Below, piece by piece: positions 23,881-33,538 of a stretch of DNA of 64,000 bases; the stretch's first letter is position 1; each line of letters begins with the position of its first letter. The notes beneath the pieces are model-generated. The model was not told where the DNA came from and made no database searches. It worked only from the letters and a program-made list of their open reading frames with translations. Source of the DNA: Sipunculus nudus (lineage: Eukaryota; Annelida; Sipuncula; Golfingiida; Sipunculidae); the NCBI GenBank assembly GCA_026874595.1, contig CM049307.1, positions 94,154,330-94,218,329 on the forward strand. Direction: 5' to 3'. A program made the translations under genes and the position numbers.

Positions 23881-24145
23881 GCGTCAGTTGACAGCTGCGC
23901 CTACTGCCTCTCACCAGACGGAGAGGACAGCGCCTGTCTCGGGTGTGACGGCTGTGAAAGATGGATCCACAAAACCTGTTTAGACAGGTTATAATTATAG
24001 AGCATAAATACATCCATATATACGTAATAAAAAATTTGTCACCACCAACAACAATATGAACTTTTCATATCATAAATGTTTAGTATCCCTTTTGAAATTC
24101 ACTGCCAATGGCTGTTTTCAGTTTATATATATATATGTATATATG

Positions 24146-24195
<50 letters not shown>

Positions 24196-24467
24196 CATGT
24201 ATATATATATATACATTTATATATATAATTTATTATTATTATTAATATTATTATTATTGAAACAAACGTCATATAATATCAGTATTAAAATACTATCATG
24301 ACAAAACCGTTTACGTTAAAATATTTTCAATAAATTTCAGTGGGCAGCTAGATCTGGCCCTACAGTCAATCAATGCGGCCTTTTGTCGCGTTTTGAATAT
24401 TCATGCAGACAGCTGGAGCTGGAGATGCGCTCATTCAATGGTGACTAGTCCTGTCTGTCCTGTTTAA
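23881..24467 (+). pseudogene. Two-exon PHD-finger-like remnant, likely end of the transposase gene
   Basis: Exon 23881-23987 follows ATTTAG and precedes GTTATA. It encodes CAYC, then CLGCDGCERWIHKTC, giving PHD zinc ligands C-x2-C, C-x2-C, H-x2-C with the expected aromatic W two residues before H. Exon 24341-24440 follows TTTCAG, joins in phase 2, and encodes SINAAFCRV, then SWSWRCAHS. A PHD finger would end W-x-C-x2-C, but the final ligand is Ser. Alternatively the W..RCAH segment is the C-terminal tail of the IS630-like transposase, which often has a W...C.H motif. The frame closes at TAA 24465-24467. Its link to the upstream DDE exons is inferred from proximity and orientation. Confidence 0.5.
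24124..24236. repeat. Imperfect (AT)n microsatellite
   Basis: AT tract with GTAT, AAT and ACAT interruptions, lying in the intron between the two PHD-like exons. The YIYIYI open frame over it is an artefact. Confidence 0.93.
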
Positions 24468-24771
24468 GCCCACAATTTTAAAATGTTTACATCAGAGTTT
24501 AGTGTCATGCATAGCAGCTTATACACAGATAAACAATTACAGATAAACAATTATTTAAAGAAAATGAAAACATTTAGTTTATATTAATAACTATTTACCA
24601 ATTTAAAATAAAATATCTGTTCAACATCGAATGCCAAAAAAATGTAATATTTTCCTATTACGCAACCAGATGTCTTTATTAAGCATTGTCGGTGTATGAC
24701 ACATGTATTGGACCACACATTTTACAATCATAAATATATTTATATTTTTACATCATCTATCACCTGTAATT

Positions 24772-27595
24772 TTTAGCTCAGCTGATGGAAAATAAGCTGA
24801 GCTGTAGCGATCACTCTTCGTCCATCGTCCGGCCGTTAACAAGGCACAAATCGTAACCGCTGGACCTGCAATCTTCTAACTTCACATCCAGGGAGTTTCA
24901 TAAAAATCTTCTGTGAAACCTGAAATTAGGTCTCTGTTACCAATATTCTCCAAGCTATGGATCTCGTAAGTATCCCCAGAATAATAAAAAATATTGATAC
25001 AAAAGCTCAAATATCTGAACAACTACTGCATTGACAACTATGATTCTTTGCATGGATATTGATCATGGAGTGTAAATAAATTCCTGCCAACTGATGGCGA
25101 CACCTGTATTTTTTATAATTTTTACGAATTTTTTCTCTATTTTTGATACCTTCAAAGAAACTATTATCTGTTAACAGGGCACAAATTGTAACCGCTGGAC
25201 CTGGAATCTTCTTACTTCACATCAAGTGAGGTCCATGAAATGTCTCTGTTCAAACCTGAAATTAGGTCTCTGTGACCCATACCCTCCGAGCTGAGGGGCT
25301 CGTGAGTACCCTTGAGAATAATTAATAAAAATTTAATACAAAAGCTGAAGTATCTGAATAACTAATGCATTGATTACCATGATTCTATGCTTACATACTG
25401 ATCATGGAATGTTTCTTCAGTTCCTGCAGACTGGTGGCGCTACCTGTATTTTTTTCGATTTTTTACGCATTTTTTCTCTATTTTTGCGACCTTCAAATTA
25501 AGCCTCATTTGTTAACAGGGTACAAATTATCAGTGTTTGACCTAGGATCTTCTAACTTATCATCTTAACAGGTCCATGAAAAGTCTTCATGGAAATCTGA
25601 AATTAGGTCTCTGTTACCCATATCCTCCGAGCTATGTGGCTCGTAAGTACTCCCTAGAATAATTTAAAATGTGATACAAAAACTCTGCGTTCGTTCCAAT
25701 AGAACTTCTCTGAGACTCTCGACCGATCTTTCCGAAACCCGGTGTATTTGTTCCCTCACCAAATGTAGTTGTGCGTAACAAAGACAGGTGGCACCACCTG
25801 CATTCCTATCTAGTTCGAATCTGGGTGTCTTTTAGATAACAGCCCATATCTCAAGAGTGGTTCAATGGATTGAACTGAAAGTTTGTATGTCCACAGATCT
25901 AGGATCTCTCCATCACGTATTCGCGACTGGTGGCTCACCTACAATACTTTTTGCGTAGCATCCATCTGTGTATTTGCCCATCTGATCGTCTTAGTGGTTC
26001 TTCAATGTATTGGGTTGAAATTGTGCATGTTCATAGATCCTCGACACCTCCATCTCGTAAACAGGCGCCATCTGCAGTCGTTTTTGCGTCGCGTCCATCC
26101 GTACATTTGCTTTTGGTGAAATTGCTCATATCTCAGAAGTGGTTCAAGATATTGGTCTGAAATTTGGAATGCCCATCCATATTGGGAAGTTTTCTCGTAA
26201 ACCAGACAGGTGACACCACCTACTTTCACGGTTTTGTAGAATGAATTAATGCCCTTTTCCCAAGAGTGATTTGCCGAATTGGCCTGAAATTGTGTATACC
26301 CATAGATCTTGGACTCCTCTATCTTGTTATCAAGACTGGTGGTGCCATCTGCAATCGTTTTCCCGTGGCGTTCATCCGTACATGTGCTTTGGGTTAAAAT
26401 AGCTCATATCTACGGAGTGGTTCAAGGTATTGGTTTGAAATTTGGCATGTCTATCCATCTTGGAAAATTTTCTCGTAAACCACACAGGTTGCGCCACCTC
26501 CCTTCAGTGTCCGTAGAATTAATTAATGCTCTTTTCTTAGGAGTGGTGTGCTGTTTTGGCCTGAAAATGTGCATGTCCATATATCCTGGACTCCTCTATC
26601 TTGTACTCAATACTGGAGACGTTCATCCGTACATTTGCTTTGGGTGAAAATTTCTCATATCTTAGGGGTGGTTCAGGGTATTGGTCTGAAATTTGGCATA
26701 TCAATCCGATTTGGAGATTTTTGTTGTAAATGAGCGACAATTTTTTTGTTTTTTGTTTGTCTTGTTGATTAAATTATTGCCTCAGAGTTTTTAGTGGATT
26801 ATATTCAACAGTGGTGTGAGATACTACTCCTTCCATCCATCACTTCACCCGTACTACTCTGACTTGGGCAATTACACGTTGTCGCTGTCCACCTATTCCT
26901 TCGAGCTATGGGGCTCGTTAGTACCCTTCAGAATAATTGAAAATTGGATGCAAAAACTCCAGTATCTGAATAACTAATGCACTGATGGCCACGATAATTT
27001 GTATGCATAATGATCATGGAGTATTTCAGTGCCTGTATACTGGTGGCGCCACCTGTATTTTTTTCAATCTTTTTAGGCATTTTTTTCTCTATTTATTAGA
27101 CCTTCAAATGACGTGCTTATCTGTTAACACGGCACAAACCGTCACTGCTGAACCTAGAACCTTCTGACTTGACATCCAGGGAGACTCATAAGAAAATTTC
27201 TTGGAAACCTGAAATACAGTCTCTGTTACCCATATTCTCCGAGCTATAGGGCTCGTAGGGACCCCCAAGTATAATTAAATATTGATTCAAAGCTCCACTA
27301 TCTGAAGAACCAATGCCTTGATAGCCATGATTCTTTGGATATATATTGATCATAGAGTGTTTCATCAGTTCATGCAGACTGGTGGCACTACCTGTATTTT
27401 TTTTAGATGTTACTCATTTTTTTCCTTTTCATGAGACCTTCAAATGAAGTGGTAATCTGTCCAAAAGTCCACTGTTACCCATTTCTAATGACTATTCACA
27501 AAATTCATGATTTTATATTTTCACTCTGGCGGTCATTTTGCTCATTGTTCAACGTTTCTTGAATTCAGATGAGCGTCATGTCCCATGGGCCACTA
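24772..27595 (-). mobile_element. Complete reversed pearl-like element, about 2.8 kb, two core repeat types
   Basis: The left end TTAGCTCAGCTGA with CGTCCGGCCGTTAACAAGG is the reversed 3' terminus. The right end GAATTCAGATGAGCGTCATG with CCCATGGGCCACTAGT is the reversed 5' terminus. Between them are at least five copies of a roughly 320-370 bp unit (GGTCTCTGTTACCCATATTC, TCCGAGCTAT, CTGGTGGCGCCACCTGTATT). Inserted among them is a second array at about 25840-26740, period about 250-280 bp (CTCATATCT..G.AGTGGTTCA, GGTCTGAAATTTGG, CAGGTG.CACCACCT). There is no protein-coding capacity. This is the most complete reversed copy in the window. Confidence 0.75.
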
Positions 27596-28639
27596 GTTCA
27601 ATTTCAGATGGAATTCCCGAGCATCATTAGACCTCTTGTGTTCTCGTTGTTTGTCTGTCGTTTTATGGCACCTTTGCATCCCTCTACTGCGTACGATCCC
27701 TTCCCCCTTTCTTAACTCCGCCTGGTGACCATAACGGTTCCCTGCCGGTCCTAAGCCCGGGAAAAGGAGGAAGCTTGGAGTTTTTTTAGAAAACTACTCA
27801 TGCCCGAAGAATACACGTTACCTTTGTTTAAAAATTTATAAAGGTTAATTCACTGTTCACAAAACCTTTTTTTTTCTCATAAACAATAACGATCACCTTG
27901 TTACTTTGCTTTTTCAGATATCGTTATTCTACACGCGTCGTTTATATGTCCGCGGCCAAATGTCTTGTAAACAGGGCATCAAACTCGGAACTCCTCGGAT
28001 TCTGACCTCGGATGTATCAAGGGCGCAGCCATTATGCCCATGGAAGTAGTTCGGCGGAGAAGGTCAAGGCCGCGTCATGGGTTGATTAAAAACAAACCAA
28101 CATTTGAAGAGATACGCTCTTCATTTATTTGACATTACAGATTATTATCAAGGAATATATGGCGAGAGACTCGTAGATTACGTGCACTTCATGTTATTTT
28201 ATTTTTTTTTTTTTTTTGCATTGCGGTAGTTTCGCCTAAATTAGCTGCATGAGGATAAAGGTGACACAAGTTTCTTCGGTTTGTGGCGGTAACATTACTC
28301 TCGTGCTGTTTCACTCTTCGCATTGTTACAATGACATACCTGGAAACGCCACGCGGCAAGATGAAATACCTTGTTAAAGCGCTTTTAAAAAGCGTTTTAA
28401 CAATTTACCTAAATGTTCAACTGTTCTTGTTTAATCAATGCTTGGGGATGAAGGTTATGAGGGATCATTTAGTTATAAACTGTGGTTGTTGTTTGCCGTA
28501 CTTTCAGCGCAGAAAATACCCATGTCGTGGGGATATCCTAGGGCCATATAGATAGATCCGAGCCTAATATCGAGTGTCTCGCGAGATGAGGCGAGATGTT
28601 TCGATTGCAGGACATCATTGTTTCGTTGGAATGCCCAAA
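27596..28639. other. Unassigned intergenic sequence
   Basis: No recognised gene. The 90-codon open frame at 28283-28555 has no family motif and lies next to repeats, so it is not called. Confidence 0.4.
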
Positions 28640-28870
28640 TTATAACGTCATCACGGTTCTATTTATTACCGATTGCATATGGTTGGTGGCAAGATATCGC
28701 TACAGAATACTTTTTTCTCATAAAATCGTTTTAAATTGATGATAGGAAAATGGAATGAGGTAGGTGACCATTTCGAATCAAGTCAGTAGTAATTTCGCTT
28801 TTTACTCTTTCTGCCCTTGGTGGAAAAAAAGGTCGCTTTTGACTTGCCAAAAAAAATAATCTAAAAAAAA
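28640..28870. repeat. Direct copy of the 18.7-19.0 kb inverted-cluster unit
   Basis: Shares GACGTCATCAC, GGCAAGATATCGCTA.AGAATA, CTCATAAAATCGTTTTAAATT and AGGAAAAT with the block at 18715-18985. It also shares CGCTTTTTACTCTTTCTGCCC, which is the exact complement of the 19020-19050 arm. Non-coding dispersed repeat of unknown class. Confidence 0.6.
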
Positions 28871-28892
28871 AAACAGGTGAACAGGGTTACTT

Positions 28893-29745
28893 GTATCTTG
28901 TAAGGTAGCGTATATCATGTATTATATAAGATAGTACGTGCAGGGTATACTAAAAGGTAGTGTACATAGTATATACTCTAAGGTAGTGTATACTTGAAGG
29001 TAGTGTATACATTGTATACTATTAGGTGTATTTCTTTAAAAATCGATAAAACCGACTGCATTTTTGCATAATCGATTAAAAAACGATCATCCATGCACAT
29101 GCGAAAAATCTAATCCTGTCAGACATAAACGAACACAAAGTAAATAACAGCATAAAAACGAAAACATTGCGAAGCCAACAATCGTCCGACGGCAAGTCGA
29201 CCTTGGATGCGGGTGTATTGATGGTTTCATAATGGATCCAGATGTTCATGTCACACTGTTCACTGGGGCATACATCATACTTTAAGGTAATATAGAAAGC
29301 ACATTGATTAATAATCGATAATCGTTTTTTTAATCATCGATTATGATTTTAAAACCGATTCTTCAACTGGTGTATACAGTGTATACCATAGGATAGTATA
29401 TATCATGTATGCTATAAGGTAGTGTATATTGTGTATACTAGAAGGTAGTGTATACAGTGTATACTATGAGGTGGTGTTTTTAGTGTATCTAATAAGATAG
29501 TGTTTATAGTGTATAACACAAAGTGGGGTATACAGTGTACATTATAAGGCAGTGTATATTGTTGTTAACTGTAAGGTAGTCTATATAGTGTACCGTATAT
29601 TATAAGGTTGTCTATACAGTGTCTTCTATGAGGCAATGTATATAGTGTATACTGTATGGCAGTGTACACAGTGTGTACTATAAGGTAGGGTATATATGTG
29701 TACTATATGATAGGGCATGCAGTGTATACTATATGGTATTTAGTG
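28893..29745. repeat. Degenerate minisatellite, roughly 30-bp GTGTATACTATAAGGTA unit
   Basis: Many imperfect copies of a unit of about 28-36 bp (GTGTATAC..TATAAGGTA) run in one direction. The array is interrupted at about 29030-29372 by a different sequence with inverted ends. The units are too diverged, and lack unique spacers, to be a CRISPR array. Confidence 0.8.
29030..29372. mobile_element. Possible MITE nested in the minisatellite
   Basis: The array is broken by a non-repetitive stretch whose ends share inverted motifs. The left end has AAAAATCGATAAAACCGA and AATCGATTAAAAAACGAT. The right end read in reverse has AAGAATCGGTTTTAAAATC and AATCGATGATTAAAAAAACG. The inversion is imperfect and no target duplication was identified because the flanks are themselves repetitive. 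Confidence 0.4.
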
Positions 29746-30892
29746 TCTAGGTTAAGAGAAAACATATCAGCAGCGTTGCGTGCAAAGTCGGGGGGGGGGG
29801 GTTGGCTCCTCACTGTACCCCTTCCTGCTCCAGCCTGCTGAACAGATGTTAGTACCTGACATCAGAGGTAATTGCTTTTGACGGTGTATCCGTGGTGCAA
29901 AGAATGCATACAAAACATTACACCCACATGAACGTGAAATATTTGAAAACAAAACACAAATTGATTGAATAACGGTGCATTTTGATTCCACAACAGTGCG
30001 TTACAGATATTTACAATTATAAAATATGTTACCTGATAAGGAATACTTTGAAAATGAACCTGTTTTATGTCTACAGCAGGATCGACATACATCATACAAA
30101 GAAATGGTTTTCTTCAGATGTATTCGGTAATTTTCACAAGTTTTCTTTCTTTTTTTAAAATATTCAATCAAATGGCAAACTGCAAAAGAAACTCCATGTG
30201 TAACTACTTGATGATCCTGTTACATAGCTGATCCGATATTTTCATTAACAATATTCATACTTCATTACGTACACCAAGATATAAGATACAGCTTACTAAC
30301 TATATGATATCATTTCATGTTTAAGAGCAGGCTTTAACACGGACACGTTTTCTTGAAGAAAGGATGGCTAGATCATTCTAACAGGAAACTTAAGCCTACA
30401 GGTACCTCCATATATAGACTATTAACGTTCGAAATAGTCACTCGGTCCGATTATGGTAAAACAATCCAGAAATAATATCAGACACCTGTGTACAAAAAAG
30501 GCAAACTTAATGTCTGTTGTATTGGAATAACAAAACATGAACAACGAAAGTGATACAATATTATAAACACCTGAAGGCAACAAAAATGCTTCTCGGGCCC
30601 TCTGCGGGTAGTCTTTTATGATGGGAGTCTTGGTTAGTAATTACTAGGTGTACGCGATATTATCGACATCTCAGTACATCGTGATACAGTGATTCGCATA
30701 TTGCGTATCGCGGAACAGTTTTCAGATATTGATTTTTTTTCGATATGTTGTTAAACCTGACAGCCAACACCATGTCGAAAGACGTTAAGAAGGGAATGCT
30801 CAAGAAGGCCTAAAAACCATAGACCAAGGGTCCATCCCAAAAATTTGAACTTCTGCTCTGGTATACGACAAATATTTCCATACAACAAAACG

Positions 30893-30931
<39 letters not shown>

Positions 30932-31709
30932 CATATGTATATAACACTCAATTCCCATAAATGTGATACAATGAAAATGTTGTGATAAATATCACAATAC
31001 GCTATCACATATCGCAATATATTGTAATATGAAATATGTATATACGATACATTACTTATGAATATTGAATCAACATGGTGATGCATGCACGGCTACATTT
31101 ACACATAATAAGAGAGTGACACGTGACTTGCTTTAATATATGTATACTTGAATTTTAATGTAAAGATATACGTTTTACATATAAAGATCCATGTTTATAT
31201 AAATCAAAATCTATATAAACTTGATTTTCTGTGTATGTATATTTATTGTATATGGCAAAACTGACCTAGTACTGATTATTTGCTTTCATTAAAATTTTGA
31301 AATGCATGTATTTAAACGTTGTCATCTGTTTTGTTAACTGATGTCATTCGTTCAATAATAAAACACACTGTATGTAGTTTAAGTAATGTCATTGTATTAT
31401 GCATTCACCTGTGGAACTATGGGCCAGAGACCTTATATCTTTGTAAATAAGAACAACCTACAAATATGTGCAGTGTACATGTGCAATAGTATACTTCCGA
31501 AAATGGCCTGGTATATCCGAGACACACCTAACTTTGACCAGAAAGAGTTCTTTACCGAGCAGTCACACAATGCATACATGGCTGTTTATTAGTTCATATT
31601 ATACATATTCAAATATCAAATTAACTGTTTTGCCTTTGCCGTGTACATGCATGTATGAAAATACATACTGAACTAAAGAACCTGGATTTTGTGTCACAAA
31701 AACAAATGT
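29746..31709. other. Unassigned sequence with a possible CGATA-rich element
   Basis: No gene recognised. At about 30640-31060 both sides of an AT microsatellite hold CGATA/TATCG-rich sequence (GTGTACGCGATATTATCGAC on the left; TATCACATATCGCAATATAT on the right), as in short TIR elements. The ends could not be defined. Confidence 0.35.
30894..30930. repeat. (AT)n microsatellite
   Basis: About 18 AT units. Confidence 0.96.
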
Positions 31710-32283
31710 ATGTCTCCCCTGACATCAGGCCTCACTTTCCCAAATTTGAGGGGAAAATTGACCCCTTCAAAAGTTTGTTAACTTAAATCCTGGATTTCTA
31801 AAGATTTTACCATGGTACCAAGGTTATGAACTGATCTAAGATTTTATTCTGGCTGGTTTGACCTTGAAGATCAAGGTGAAGGTCACAATGTTTTAAGCAC
31901 CCCAAGCACTGTTTTTAACTTCTCTGAGGTATTGGTAGAGACCTTTCAAAAGTTTAATTTCAAGAAAATATGTCAAGGGGTTCAAAAGTTATAATATTCA
32001 CAAATAATATCTATTCTGGCTAATTTGACCTTGAAGACCAAAGTCAAGGTCACCAATTGTCAAGCTCCTCTAAGAAGGTGATCAATACAATTAATGTTTC
32101 AAATTTGAGGGGAAAGATGTGATACTTCAAAAGTTATTGGGTTCACCAAAATTCTATTTTGGCCTATTTGACCTTGTTGATGAAGGTCTAGGTCACCTGT
32201 TTTCGAACCCGTCGAGATTTTGGTAGAATGACAGATAAGAGACCAAACACTATATGTCTGCCCACCATGGGAAGGGGTGACAT
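31710..32283. mobile_element. Short-TIR element with GACCTTGA-type internal repeats
   Basis: The left end ATGTCTCCCCT (31710-31720) is mirrored by AGGGGTGACAT (32273-32283), an 11-bp inverted terminus with one mismatch. Inside are three diverged direct units of about 120-170 bp, each with TTTGACCTTGA.GA..AAGGTC.AGGTCAC and TTCAAAAGTT. It is distinct from the pearl-like family (no ACGG tract, different ends), although it shares the GACCTTGA word. Confidence 0.6.
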
Positions 32284-32643
32284 AAATATACATCCATAGT
32301 GTAAGTTGAATATACAGTAAAACTTCGAATATCAGACATTTTTCCAGAAGTATACTGCTAGTACGTTTATATGTAAGCTGGGCATATCAGTATTAACGTT
32401 CCACTAATTTGCTAATATAGGCATACAGAAACGTCTCCTCAAATCCTTTTCAAATCCTTTTTTTTCCTTTCAAAAGCAGCGAAGCCTTTAATAGAGGCAA
32501 ATTTCGGTTCCTTACTCTAAATTTCGGAAAAAAAGGGGAATATTCGGAAAAAAAGAGATACAGAAATTCGAGTTTATACTGTAATAAAATTCCGTCAATA
32601 ATTGTTTCTATAAAATGCACGGTTAACATGAATTGCCATTTGC

Positions 32644-32668
32644 TTTTTTTTTTTTTTTTTTTTTTTTT
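32644..32668. repeat. Poly-T tract
   Basis: A T-run of about 25 bases. It could be the A-tail of a minus-strand retroposed sequence, but no recognisable body lies on either side. Confidence 0.85.
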
Positions 32669-32744
32669 CGCATCACCCCCTTGGTTAAGACACATGAACA
32701 GCAGTTAAACCACAATACTACTGTATCTGTAGTGTGACTCGCAT

Positions 32745-33260
32745 ACATATTGCATATGTACAAGGCACTATGATTAACTCTACTGTATAATAGTCATGGG
32801 ATTACAAATAGGATAGGCTCAGATCAAACATTAGTATAATCAATAGGAATATACAGGCATATATCCCATTTCAAAATACACAATTAAAATATACAACAGT
32901 TTACTGAAATGCCTGATGTTGATACCCCTTATATATTGCATACCTCATTTATATACGCCTTATACATTGCATATGTACAAGGCACTCATGTTTAACTCTA
33001 ATATGTCATGGGATTACAAATAGGCTCAGATCAAACATTAGTACATCAATAGGCATATCAGGCATATTTTCCATTTCTAAATATACACTTGAATCAAAAT
33101 ATACATGAGTTTACTGAAAATGCTTAATGTTTATACCCCGTATTTTTTGCATACCTCCTTTTCATACGCCTTATATGTTGCATATATACGAGGCACTCAT
33201 GTTTAACTCTTAAATGTCATGGGATTACAAAAATGTTCATGCGCCTTATATATTGCTTAT
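32745..33260. repeat. Tandem array, about 211-217 bp period, 2.4 copies
   Basis: The landmark TTGCATATGTACAAGGCACT recurs at about 32750, 32967 and 33178 with variants. GTCATGGGATTACAAA, GGCTCAGATCAAACATTAGTA, AGGCATAT and TATACCCC follow in the same order each time. The array lies within 800 bases of the 3' end of the second HEPN-SAMD9-like gene and may fall in its 3' UTR. Confidence 0.8.
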
Positions 33261-33353
33261 ACAGCACTGTTGTTCAGCGTCAAACATAAATCTTTCAATA
33301 ACAAAACATCTATGTTGGTACAATATACACGAAGTTATACTCAACAATAATGA

Positions 33354-33384
<31 letters not shown>

Positions 33385-33538
33385 ACTATTATATTACAGC
33401 AATACATCAATTGTTTTCCTGCACACGGTTATTTTGTCTTTCTACAATTCGCAGGCAGGGTGAATATCGTTGGACGGGAAGTTGCTTGGTTCAAGTAATT
33501 GCATATGAACCTGTATCAATGAACGTACAATTATACAA

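Larger units (their letters stand above)
20528..24467 (+). pseudogene. Decayed multi-exon IS630/Tc1-type DDE transposase gene
   Basis: Ordered exon-like blocks are bounded by plausible splice signals. 20528-20616 (DAVAIDRFDKEVI, then GTATGT) resembles the linker before the catalytic domain. About 21062-21171 reads RARYIRDVRGYRQEGRSVIY, then GTAAAT. 21555-21716 has GARIIVVSAKNEHAFIPGG, a 1-nt frame change, then DYHEEMNGKRFLNWVQ and GTATAT. 22172-22309 has GGFVIVMENAAYHS. 22662-22774 has KKEYVVDKYAADCAHL, then GTAAGT. Intron phases agree between exons 2-3 (with one in-frame TGA) and 3-4. In this family the catalytic triad lies in YLDET, VMDN and PPYHCxxNPIE. Here the first reads VIYSS, the second VMEN, and the third is missing. 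The gene is therefore dead. Exons 23881-23987 and 24341-24440 are described separately. No host gene is implied. Confidence 0.7.

Noticed and set aside
28283-28555. 90-codon frame with a hydrophobic stretch
   Set aside because: No family motif, no splice or promoter context, and it sits among repeats. A hydrophobic run in AT-rich DNA is expected by chance.
28893-29745. CRISPR-like regular repeat array
   Set aside because: Units are degenerate and contiguous with no unique spacers. The context is eukaryotic. It is a minisatellite.
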